DNA from: Marinobacter alexandrii
GTDB lineage: Bacteria; Bacteroidota; Bacteroidia; Cytophagales; Cyclobacteriaceae
Direction of reading: 5' to 3'
DNA: 64,000 nucleotides
NCBI GenBank assembly: GCA_039984955.1
Contig: JBDWTN010000005.1
Location: forward strand, 248,001-312,000
Made by a program: the position numbers and the translations under genes. Below the pieces are notes generated by a model. The model worked only from the letters and a program-made list of their open reading frames with translations. It searched no databases and was not told the DNA's origin. Of the stretch, positions 1-8,900 are shown one piece after another; position 1 is the stretch's first letter, and each line of letters begins with the position of its first letter.

Positions 1-1
1 A

Positions 2-334
2 CAGGGTCAATTTCAGCAAATTGATGCAGGCGCTTCGGTACATCTGCAGCCAATCATCATTGGATTGTATTATAGAGGTATGCCTTTGCTTAAAAATGAT
101 TTTGGAAGACTAAATCAAGACGCAATCATCTTAGTCACTGGAGTTGAGTATTACAACTTTGAATTTAACTATAGCTTCGACCTCAACCTCTCGAAATTAG
201 ATCCTGTGAGCGGTGGTGGTGCACATGAATTTTCTTTGGTATACAATTTTAAGATGCCAAAAGACCCATACAAGACTCCTAACAATAGGAAAAAGCTAAG
301 TTGCCCGACCTTCGTGCATAAATTGAATCACTAA
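2..334 (+). CDS. PorP/SprF family type IX secretion/gliding membrane protein, C-terminal part
   Basis: The reading frame is open from base 2, so this is the 3' end of a gene that begins outside the window. The visible 110 residues contain the typical end of the PorP/SprF family: a GLYYRG strand, then NQDAI, a YSFDLNLSKL strand, GGGAHEFSL and a final KLSCPTF tail after the last barrel strand. Members are outer-membrane beta-barrels tied to type IX secretion; SprF is needed for export of the giant adhesin SprB in Flavobacterium johnsoniae (family knowledge). The upstream partner cannot be seen. A hairpin with a T-run follows the stop. The family is secure; which PorP paralogue this is remains unknown. 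Confidence 0.85.
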   Translation, partial: QGQFQQIDAGASVHLQPIIIGLYYRGMPLLKNDFGRLNQDAIILVTGVEYYNFEFNYSFDLNLSKLDPVSGGGAHEFSLVYNFKMPKDPYKTPNNRKKLSCPTFVHKLNH

Positions 335-337
335 AAG

Positions 338-364
338 GAAGCAGCAACGAATCTGCTTTTTTTT
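338..364 (+). terminator. Intrinsic terminator of the PorP-like gene
   Basis: A short hairpin (AAGCAG at 339-344 pairing with CTGCTT at 353-358, 8-nt loop) runs into eight T residues (357-364), directly after the stop at 334. It separates this gene from the convergent minus-strand gene ending at 387. Confidence 0.75.
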
Positions 365-386
365 GATTGAGCGAGCTTTAGATTTA

Positions 387-1619
387 TCAAAAAGAAAAAT
401 TGTACCCAATCCTTGGAACCAATGGTCTTTGATTCAGCGTGTTTTTCTTGTAGTTAAAGTCATAAAGCAATGACACGCTCAAGCTGACTTTCTTGGATAT
501 ACTGAATCGTCTCCCTGCGCCTAAAAGTGCGGCATATTGCCAAGATGCAGGTCTGATAGTCTCCTGGAAGAGCGACTTGTTTTTGACTAACTGGTATTCT
601 CCATAAAGAAAAAAGCCTTTTAGAATATCATAATTCGCAAAGAAGCTAAACCCATGGGCGTCACCAGTTAAGGCTGATGAATCCCGATCATTGAGCTGTT
701 CCCTTAGCAAAAGCCCTAGCCCTGTTGAAAAGGACTTATTCCATTGAAAACCTAATTGAATATTTGTATCTAGAATGACAGGGTCCGTTGATTGAATCGC
801 AATGTTTCCATTGAGGAACAATCGTTCTTTTAGAGGAGCCCCCTTAAGCGATTTGCGCTTTATTCCCTCCTCTTCTTTGCTCAGATCTGGAATGGTTGAA
901 TATTTTTCCTTAGCGGCTTTTAGCGAAAGCTGTGATTTAGTAAACTCCTCCGGAGATATCTTTTTGAAGAAATCTGAAACTCCTGAGCGATCAATTTTCT
1001 TCAATTGGCCATATTCATCCATTTCACCATACAATAGTTGCTGTTCAATCTTCTTGTCACTCTCCTGAGCTAGTTCTGGTGGTAAGTACGATTCCAATCG
1101 TTCTTTCATTTTGAACCGATCTGATAAAATAAGGCTGTCCAGACTAGTAGAGTCTGGGTGGAACTGATCGATATAGGAAGAGTCATACTGCGCGTAAGCT
1201 TCGTAGATTATTTGAACTTGTTCAAAATCTCCTCTCCTGGAGAGTTCCTGCAATGCCCAGTCAACTGAATCTATTGGAGGCTCAAATTTCGTATAGTCTA
1301 TTGCGTACTCCTTCGGCTCCTTGATTTGATATTCGCCTAGAAGAATTTCTCTTTGGTGCGCCTTAGCTTCCTTCCACTTACCGACAGACTTCAGACTGTC
1401 TTTATTCTCTTTTCTATAAGTCCTCCAAGCCTTCTTGGCTACTCTTAGACTGTCTTTTGAATAAAGCTCCTTGTAGTTCTTGAGTTTTGAGCGAGCGTCC
1501 TTGGATCTTTCTACTTTTTTCAGGTGCTTTTCAGAGACGTTCACATCAAATTTGATCTGAGCGATAAGGTCTCTTTGAAAAAGAACAAGAATGACACACA
1601 AACATCCAATTCTGAGCAT
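387..1619 (-). CDS. Secreted protein with charged N-terminal region and outer-membrane beta-barrel-like C-terminus
   Basis: 410 residues. A signal peptide (about residues 1-20, ending LIAQ) is followed by a Lys/Glu-rich, probably helical stretch (about 25-110), a linker, and from about residue 270 alternating hydrophobic/polar strands. The protein ends in RIGYNFSF, a terminal aromatic signature common in outer-membrane barrels. The gene lies 13 bp downstream of the 1275-residue RHS-like gene on the same strand and is probably co-transcribed with the toxin locus. I do not recognise a family. A role as anchor or export partner of the RHS proteins is inferred from position only. Confidence 0.7.
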   Translation of the reverse strand: MLRIGCLCVILVLFQRDLIAQIKFDVNVSEKHLKKVERSKDARSKLKNYKELYSKDSLRVAKKAWRTYRKENKDSLKSVGKWKEAKAHQREILLGEYQIKEPKEYAIDYTKFEPPIDSVDWALQELSRRGDFEQVQIIYEAYAQYDSSYIDQFHPDSTSLDSLILSDRFKMKERLESYLPPELAQESDKKIEQQLLYGEMDEYGQLKKIDRSGVSDFFKKISPEEFTKSQLSLKAAKEKYSTIPDLSKEEEGIKRKSLKGAPLKERLFLNGNIAIQSTDPVILDTNIQLGFQWNKSFSTGLGLLLREQLNDRDSSALTGDAHGFSFFANYDILKGFFLYGEYQLVKNKSLFQETIRPASWQYAALLGAGRRFSISKKVSLSVSLLYDFNYKKNTLNQRPLVPRIGYNFSF

Positions 1620-1632
1620 TATACAATGATAG

Positions 1633-4600
1633 TTAATTCATTCCTCCACCATTTCCAGTATCAAATGTATCATCGATTGTTCCATCACCTCCATTTCCAT
1701 CTCCATCACCTCCTGTTCCTCCTCCATTGGAGGAGCTGCAACTAATTATACTAATTGACTTGGTGGGAGTGTAAAGGAATGTACTGCAGTTATCTGTGTA
1801 TTCGCCACGTATCTCAATGTTAAATGGTGTTCCTTGATATCTAAATGCATCCTCTGGCAGCTCACCTGATCTTGAGTTGCTAAATTCAATCCATTGTCCT
1901 GCGTAGTTTTTGTATTCAAGCTTAGCATTTCTGTAGCCAGGTTCTTGACACACAGCACCCGTACCATCAGAATTGATGGTTACCCAAACATATGGATAGG
2001 TGCCATTGCTTCCATCTACAGTTTGCGTAATGTCATCTTGCTGCTCTGTTGGTGTGAAATCATCAAACTCTCCTATACCACCAGATGTGCAAAGTTCAAC
2101 CTCATTAGGTGCGGAAATAGCGTATGAAGCTTTTACATCATACACTGTAACAACCCTCGTTGCTGTTGTTTCAATATCTGGATGATCTGGGTTAGTGACT
2201 TTTACAGAGACCGTATATTCTCCTGGCGAGTAAAATCGGTATGAAGCTGATTCTCCTGTTTGACCATTATCCCACTTATAGCCTGGAGTTCCATAGGAAT
2301 TTCCATAAACAATGGCTTTTAGTGAAATAGATTGATTAACAAGATTAAAGCCGTCATAAGTTGCAATACTTGCTCTTAGATTACCATCATTTTCTTCAGA
2401 AGCAAGATTGTATCGGTATCGCTTGATGATATTCTTTTCGTTATCCTTAGTGAGATGTAACCTGTTTCTTGAATCATATTCGTAATACATCTTTCTTCCA
2501 TTTGGATGGGTTATTGATTTCAAGCCAACAAGATTTTTATAGGTATATTTTGTCTCTCTCATTAATGCATCAGGTCCTGGATCAATAGTTGTGGTCTTCA
2601 AATATCCCTTAGAGTCATAATCATAAATTACTTCAATCTCATTTCGCCTCTTTTCGTTTGCCAATAGACCTTGCTCGTTATATCCTAACGTATTCACCAA
2701 ATCCAGATCATTACCCCAAAGAACTATATTTTGTGGGGCTGTTATTACAGGTTCATAAACTTCATATGGCTTTATGAACGTATGCTGCTTTCTAAAGGTA
2801 GTCACACTTGCACCAACCATATCGAACACTAACTTTCCTGGATACTTAACGGCATTTACCGTTTGAATGGGAGCACCAATAATATTCTCGGAAACCATCT
2901 CATTCAGGACACTTTGGCTATAAATTCTTTTTAAGAATGTCTTATCCATTGGATAATAGTATTTTACCAAGGAACTATTGATTTCTTGTCTGTCAACCTT
3001 ATTATCCTCCTCATCAATTTCATATGTCTCTTTAGAAGAAAGTAATGTTTTATGAGTATCATGATATCCAAATTCTGTCTTTGAGCTTTTAGTTACACCA
3101 TTTTCGATTGAAGTATTCTTTACAGTCCTAAGGTAAAACGGTCTCAATTGTTGGGTTGACTGAGCCATGGCGTATTTGCCATTGTCTGCCCTGAAAACAC
3201 TGTGTTCATTGTACGTATAGTCTGATTCTCCAAATTCGTAGCTATACACATCCTCTTTATAGGTTTTCCCAGATTCATCCTTATAGGTAGTCATTTTGGG
3301 CAATCCAAACCTTGGATCGAAAACAGGTGGCAAATAAGGAAAAACAGACTCCTTAAGGTCCTCTTCTTTTTCCCAATTGCTTTTCCTAAGAGATTTTCTA
3401 CTATAATCCTTAAAGGATCCCGAATATGATTCATGAATGATTTGAGATCCAAGAATATCATCTGTAATAGTAACCTTGCCATACCCGGTATTTTCGGCAT
3501 AATCATAATATAAATATGGTGAATGAGAGTATAAGGTGACTGAAATACCAAATAATGGTGAATTCAATGCTGCTGAAGGCCTTTTAGGAGACTCAAAAGT
3601 GTAACTTTTGCTGGTTACTAAGTTATTAGCTTCATCGTAAATAGAAACATTATCAATCTTAACTCCACCACCAGATCTAGCTGAATAGGTAAACTCCTTC
3701 TTACCACCTTGTGGTAGATTGATTTTCCACAAAATATTAGCTTTTGCCTTATCACTTTCATTTCTAGTACTTCCACCAATATTTATTTTAGCAGGTGGAT
3801 AATTTAATAAGGCAGCATTGTAATTTGGGGACTTTGGATCATATTCAATTTTTTGAATAGTGCTGAATGAAATTCCAGGAAACAAGCCTCCTACAGAACT
3901 ATTGTAATATCCGTACTTATCAAGTTTACTGGATGTCCTTTCAGGAAGGTTATAGCTTGAAGACTCCTCATCCAAATACCCAAAAGATGCAAGGTTTGCC
4001 CCATTCTTAGAAACCGAGGTAAGTTTCAACCTTTTACAATTCTGATAATCTCCAGTACAGGTACTAGATTGGAAATAATCATAAGACATTTGAAATGTAT
4101 GGACAATTTCGTTAGAATGATCTAATACCTGTATTTGATCCAATTTTTCATTAAAATCTTGCCTATATCCCCATAAGAAATTGACTTTACTCTTTTTTGA
4201 CTTTATCGTAGAAATACGTGAAGTCGTCATTTCTAAATCAGAAATAAATTTTTTAGTAACCGGACTATCTGGTTTGCGATAAATTTGATGTGATCGTACC
4301 TGAAAGTCACCTACTGTTGCAAAGTCACGAATTCGAAAATCTCTATAGTAAGATACTCCAGAATACGGTGCAATGAGTTGCTTTGCTCTTTGATCACAAG
4401 GATATACCTCAGAACACGGGCTTTCTAAAATAGTTTCGTCTTTTGACCAACCTCCGTTAACATAAGGGTAACCCACAGTTGGCCCGCTGGATCCCCCACT
4501 TAGATCAATAGACGACCAAATAGAAAGTGTAAACCATCCATAAATATCCAACGCTGTGCTTCCATATTCATCATGAACAAGAGCCTCAAAGGTGAAATCC

Positions 4601-5460
4601 CTTGTTTGATCAGTTTTCCAAGTTCTTACTACAACATGATCTTCAACTAAATCATACGTTTTTGTAATGGATGTTTCCGAGCTTATTAGTTTCTCTTCAT
4701 TTCTTTCATATATGAATGTGATATCATCAGTTGATGGAAGATCCGGAAATTCAATCTTTGTTAGGTACCAGGTGGAGATATACGTAAGATCTGCATTCGC
4801 CTTTGGTGACTTTCCTTCTTCATAGGACATGGAATGAGTTATCTCTCTAGATTCTTCAGTTGTCCCAAAGTAGTATTTTATTCCTTTCGTGTCCGTAATT
4901 ACCCAACTTGAAGCGGTGGTTCCTCCGTAATTGAACTCGATTTTATTATCTGTATAGGGAAGGCCATAAAAAAGGGTAGCAGTAGGAGCTCCAGCATACC
5001 CCATAGAATTACTTAGATTCACAAATTTTCCAGAACCTCCGGGAAAGCTGTAGTAGAAAATATCCTTCTCAAAGTCATATCCCTTTTTAGAATTATCAAT
5101 CGCTTCTTTAACAATTGATGAATTGAGTTCATTATAAAAGAGTGAATTATCATCTGGTTGACTTCTCATTACACGTGTAATGGCACCTCCGGCGCTAAGA
5201 TCCCAGCCTAAGCCCACCGAAGAAGCAATGTCCCTTACTTTAATTCCTCTTGTTTGATAACTCAGTACTATAGGTACATTATAACTATTATTGGCCTCCA
5301 CATTGCATAGAGGAATGGACTCTGTAATATATCCACGATATAAATCCTCCGCAGTGTTATTATGCATATATGAAGTCGCATCAGGTGATGGAGCTATTTG
5401 GGCACTAGCAGTAACACTAATAAAAACCAGGAGAGGTAAAAAAAACTTAATTAATTTCAT
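1633..5460 (-). CDS. RHS/YD-repeat-like secreted protein with PKD-like domain, no toxin C-terminus
   Basis: 1275 residues. It starts with a clear signal peptide (residues 1-20, TASAQ end). The N-terminal half resembles the beta-rich shell of Bacteroidota RHS-associated proteins (SVGLGWDLSAGGAITR near residues 80-95). YD-type repeats (IYDYDSKGYL, YYEYDSRNRL) lie at about 925-1020. A PKD-like domain follows at about 1047-1105 (YSPGEYTVSV), then a Cys-containing region and a Gly/Asp-rich tail ending NGGGMN. The RHS core end (GRFFAVDP-like) and a variable toxin domain, both present in the neighbouring giant protein, are absent. It lies 38 bp after the putative immunity gene. It may be a structural partner or accessory of the toxin; its function is unknown. 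Confidence 0.8.
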   Translation of the reverse strand: MKLIKFFLPLLVFISVTASAQIAPSPDATSYMHNNTAEDLYRGYITESIPLCNVEANNSYNVPIVLSYQTRGIKVRDIASSVGLGWDLSAGGAITRVMRSQPDDNSLFYNELNSSIVKEAIDNSKKGYDFEKDIFYYSFPGGSGKFVNLSNSMGYAGAPTATLFYGLPYTDNKIEFNYGGTTASSWVITDTKGIKYYFGTTEESREITHSMSYEEGKSPKANADLTYISTWYLTKIEFPDLPSTDDITFIYERNEEKLISSETSITKTYDLVEDHVVVRTWKTDQTRDFTFEALVHDEYGSTALDIYGWFTLSIWSSIDLSGGSSGPTVGYPYVNGGWSKDETILESPCSEVYPCDQRAKQLIAPYSGVSYYRDFRIRDFATVGDFQVRSHQIYRKPDSPVTKKFISDLEMTTSRISTIKSKKSKVNFLWGYRQDFNEKLDQIQVLDHSNEIVHTFQMSYDYFQSSTCTGDYQNCKRLKLTSVSKNGANLASFGYLDEESSSYNLPERTSSKLDKYGYYNSSVGGLFPGISFSTIQKIEYDPKSPNYNAALLNYPPAKINIGGSTRNESDKAKANILWKINLPQGGKKEFTYSARSGGGVKIDNVSIYDEANNLVTSKSYTFESPKRPSAALNSPLFGISVTLYSHSPYLYYDYAENTGYGKVTITDDILGSQIIHESYSGSFKDYSRKSLRKSNWEKEEDLKESVFPYLPPVFDPRFGLPKMTTYKDESGKTYKEDVYSYEFGESDYTYNEHSVFRADNGKYAMAQSTQQLRPFYLRTVKNTSIENGVTKSSKTEFGYHDTHKTLLSSKETYEIDEEDNKVDRQEINSSLVKYYYPMDKTFLKRIYSQSVLNEMVSENIIGAPIQTVNAVKYPGKLVFDMVGASVTTFRKQHTFIKPYEVYEPVITAPQNIVLWGNDLDLVNTLGYNEQGLLANEKRRNEIEVIYDYDSKGYLKTTTIDPGPDALMRETKYTYKNLVGLKSITHPNGRKMYYEYDSRNRLHLTKDNEKNIIKRYRYNLASEENDGNLRASIATYDGFNLVNQSISLKAIVYGNSYGTPGYKWDNGQTGESASYRFYSPGEYTVSVKVTNPDHPDIETTATRVVTVYDVKASYAISAPNEVELCTSGGIGEFDDFTPTEQQDDITQTVDGSNGTYPYVWVTINSDGTGAVCQEPGYRNAKLEYKNYAGQWIEFSNSRSGELPEDAFRYQGTPFNIEIRGEYTDNCSTFLYTPTKSISIISCSSSNGGGTGGDGDGNGGDGTIDDTFDTGNGGGMN

Positions 5461-5498
5461 CTTAATATTTCTATTGTCAGTAGCACTTCAAAAATCTT

Positions 5499-5930
5499 TC
5501 AATTAATACCAGATAAACCTTTCAACTTCTCTATAAAATCCACTTTATTAAAATCTACTATTTGCTTTGGCAGGTTATTCAAATTAGATAATGATTCAAT
5601 TATTTTTTTTAATAGGCTATTCCTTAAGTCATCTCCGTCAAGAGCTAAATAACTATTGTAATCAAGTTTAACATCAAAAGTAAAGACCTTGGAAATTGAC
5701 ACTGAAGTTCCACTATGTGTTTCCGTCTTCTCCTTTACATATTTTGGCTTTCTTACCTTAAAAAACTGTTCAAATTCAGGCTTTACACAGACGACTCCAA
5801 TAATGATTTTTTCAATAGAAGATCCAAAATTTTCATTTTTTATATAATTATCAATCTCAATACCTATTGAATGTATTTGAGTAACCTTACTCTGATCTAA
5901 GTTCGACTCTTGTGTGATGGAAAATTTCAT
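5499..5930 (-). CDS. Putative immunity protein for the RHS toxin
   Basis: 143 residues, no signal peptide, mixed alpha/beta composition, so a cytoplasmic protein is expected. Its ATG begins at the base immediately after the TAG stop of the giant RHS gene (no spacer), so the two are almost certainly translationally coupled. In polymorphic-toxin loci the small gene directly downstream of the toxin end typically encodes the specific immunity protein. I do not assign it to a named immunity family. The call rests on position, size and cytoplasmic character; no diagnostic motif is recognised. Confidence 0.7.
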   Translation of the reverse strand: MKFSITQESNLDQSKVTQIHSIGIEIDNYIKNENFGSSIEKIIIGVVCVKPEFEQFFKVRKPKYVKEKTETHSGTSVSISKVFTFDVKLDYNSYLALDGDDLRNSLLKKIIESLSNLNNLPKQIVDFNKVDFIEKLKGLSGIN

Positions 5931-8900
5931 CTATCTAAATATTTTATTACCTGGAGGCAAGGTACCGTTTCTGAAATAATACCCATATATCTTGGTCTTC
6001 TCTGCAACTTTAATTTCCACTTGAGTTCCGAAAAATTCAGGAACCATGGTGACACCTGCTCCAATTCCATCTAAATAGCTTTGAGAATATCTAGTCATAC
6101 CCTGAGTAGTTTCTCCATATTTCCAAACTTCTCCAGTATCAAGCCATTTAACGCCAGTTCTTACATCAGGATAATATCCTGGCACAGTAGCTCTTAATGA
6201 ATATTGAAATCCAGGAGGACCAGCCGCTTTGGCAAGTATTCTCTCTACTTCCCTCGTCTTTTTAGCAATTAAATCACGGTTTTCATAAGTAAACCAAACT
6301 GCAGCAGCAGCATATGCAACTGGTATTAATACATCATCGACCACACCAACACCTGTAACATCATCTCCTAAAAGAATTAGACTAAAAGCCGTTGCGGAAG
6401 CAAATGAAGAGTAATCCCATTCATCATTATTATACTGATATAAAGCATCTACTGCTTCTTGTCTATACGAACTTCTCTGATTGGTTGGATCCCAAGCAAC
6501 AACTTCTGATGCTGAGACCCATTCACCTGCCCATGGACTATAGATAGAAGGATCCCTTATTGACCCATCCATTTCATATACATTAGGTATTGGATTTAGG
6601 TCTAAGCCGCTATATCCATAGCCTGGACCTCCAGTTGCAAGTGTTCCACCTGCAATATATCCACCGTTACTAAAAGAAGATCCAGGAGTAAACCCGCCAC
6701 CAAAGCTTATCCCATTATTTATGAGATTATCACTAAAGGAACCTTCTCCGTTTAAAGTTTGAACTAGTGCTTGTGTTGCAGCAGGAACTAACGCACCAAC
6801 GATCGCTGTACCAACAGCCCAACAAACAGGACACTCACCATTTGGATCGACATAGACATTAGGGGCATTCATCATACCTGCATATGGTGAATTGTACGGC
6901 ATCACTGATGCTGCCGGATCCACTGCAAAGAATCGTCCCAATGCCGGATCATAGTTTCTACTCAAGAAATCGTAATAACCAGTTAAGCTATCGAGCGTGC
7001 TGAAAGAGCTTTGATACAATAGTCCCGGGTCTATATAGCCTTTGGCTTTCCATGACGCAGAAGTCGCCATTCCAAACGGATAGTAATCATTGACCTGTGA
7101 AACTCTAAAGCTTTGCTCCCCAGAACTATGAATAATCTTCAAGTCGTCAAAATACACTTCTTGATTTTCATCGGTCTCATTAGCCATATAAATCAGTAGA
7201 CTACCTTGTTGATTTATTCTCATCTTCGAATCCATTTCGAGCTTACTGAATCGCTCAAATGAATCATCACCTACTGGAATAAAACTGGAATAGGCAGGTA
7301 CAAACTCATTGTTCTCATTAAAAAACAAGTAAGCGATGTAGGCATCCGGAGCATCATTAGGATCGCCTGGATCACTTATAGGTAAATATGCTCCAGGTCC
7401 ACCCTCTGCTATTGCATTTGATAATGCTTCACCACTGCCGCCATCGCTTGGCACAGCACCAAATGCAGTCATTACCGTGTTTACAATATCACCAAGTGGT
7501 GGGCCAGATCCAGTTGCCGGCGTGTATTTTGCCCAGGCTTCTATTTCAACCTCGTCTCCCGACTCAATGGATAGCACCTTAGCTAAACCTAATCTTCGAT
7601 TCCCTACAGTTCCATTTAAATAGATACTGCTATCTCCAAGAGGCGTATGATTTTCCCTATCTGTTCGAATCGCCTGATTCGGGAATGCAAATTCACTTTC
7701 TTCATAGGATTTATTCTTAGCTTCCATGGAAGCTGTATAGATATTTCGATCAGGCAACTCACCGAACGCCATGCGATTATTACCCTGAATATCTTTGATG
7801 AAATACTCATAATGGAATTCACCATTTTGAGCATAGGCTCGACCTTCTTCTGTGAATATTTGATTTATATCATCATCTAAATATTCAATCAGTCCCATAT
7901 AATCTACACGAGCAATTTCGTTTTCATCAGCATCTATTACAGCTTTGGAAAGTCTGTTACCAACCGCATCATAGGTGTATTTAATCTTGACTTCATCATC
8001 AAACTCAATTTGGGTGACAAGCTGTAAGTGGTTGTACTCAATTGACGCAATCCCCTTGTTAAGGTCTGCTGTCATATTACCCATATCATTGTATTGATAT
8101 TCCCAATCGGTCGCAGATGACTGCTTATCCTTAAATCCTTTTTCGGAATCCTCGGCATCTGTCACTCTCCGCAGCTTATTCGAATTGGAATAATAATCGT
8201 AAGTCAGATCATCGATCTTATTCCCTTCTTCCTCCCTACTTAATTTCATGATGTTCCCATTGTCATCATATTGATCTACACTAATATTAAATTGATCACT
8301 ATCAGGAGCTAATCTTTGGCCCGTAGGTGCCGATGCATAGTTAGTAGCGTTTAACCTGTTTCTTTGATCGTAATCAAACAGTATGGCATATTTATTCGTG
8401 CCCTTCGGTCCATCAGTAGGCACTATAGTAGGTGTTGCATTGGAAGCTTTCCATTCAATGGCGCTGACCATGCCATCGTATCTACCTTCAACGCTTACAC
8501 CTTCTACATCGATTCCTTCTTCATAATAATATTTCATTCCGAAGAGGTCATTATCTAAACCTCCCAGCTTATTCGGATCATTGATTTTGGTTAATGATCT
8601 TTGGAGGTTATAGCTGTAATCGACAGACTGAAGAAAGCTAACACCATCTTCAGAGTGTAGGTTTTTCTCTATGAGTTCTCCAAGAACATTATAATTATAG
8701 TCAGCAACAAGAACTCTATCCCCACTAACAGTTTCTACCCCATTTTGATTAGTTTTATTAATAGTTTGATAAACTTCCTCAACCTGCCCATTGTGAGCGT
8801 ATTGATACTCACTAAGCACCTGAACTCCTTCATCGAACGAATCTCCTTCGTAGCTTGAATGCTCGAGTAACATTTTTTGTAACTCTCCTTTCCAGTCAAT

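Noticed and set aside
5167-5182. Perfect 16-bp palindrome CATTACACGTGTAATG.
   Set aside because: It is inside a conserved protein segment (AITRVM) of the RHS-like gene; no regulatory reason is visible, so chance is the simplest explanation.
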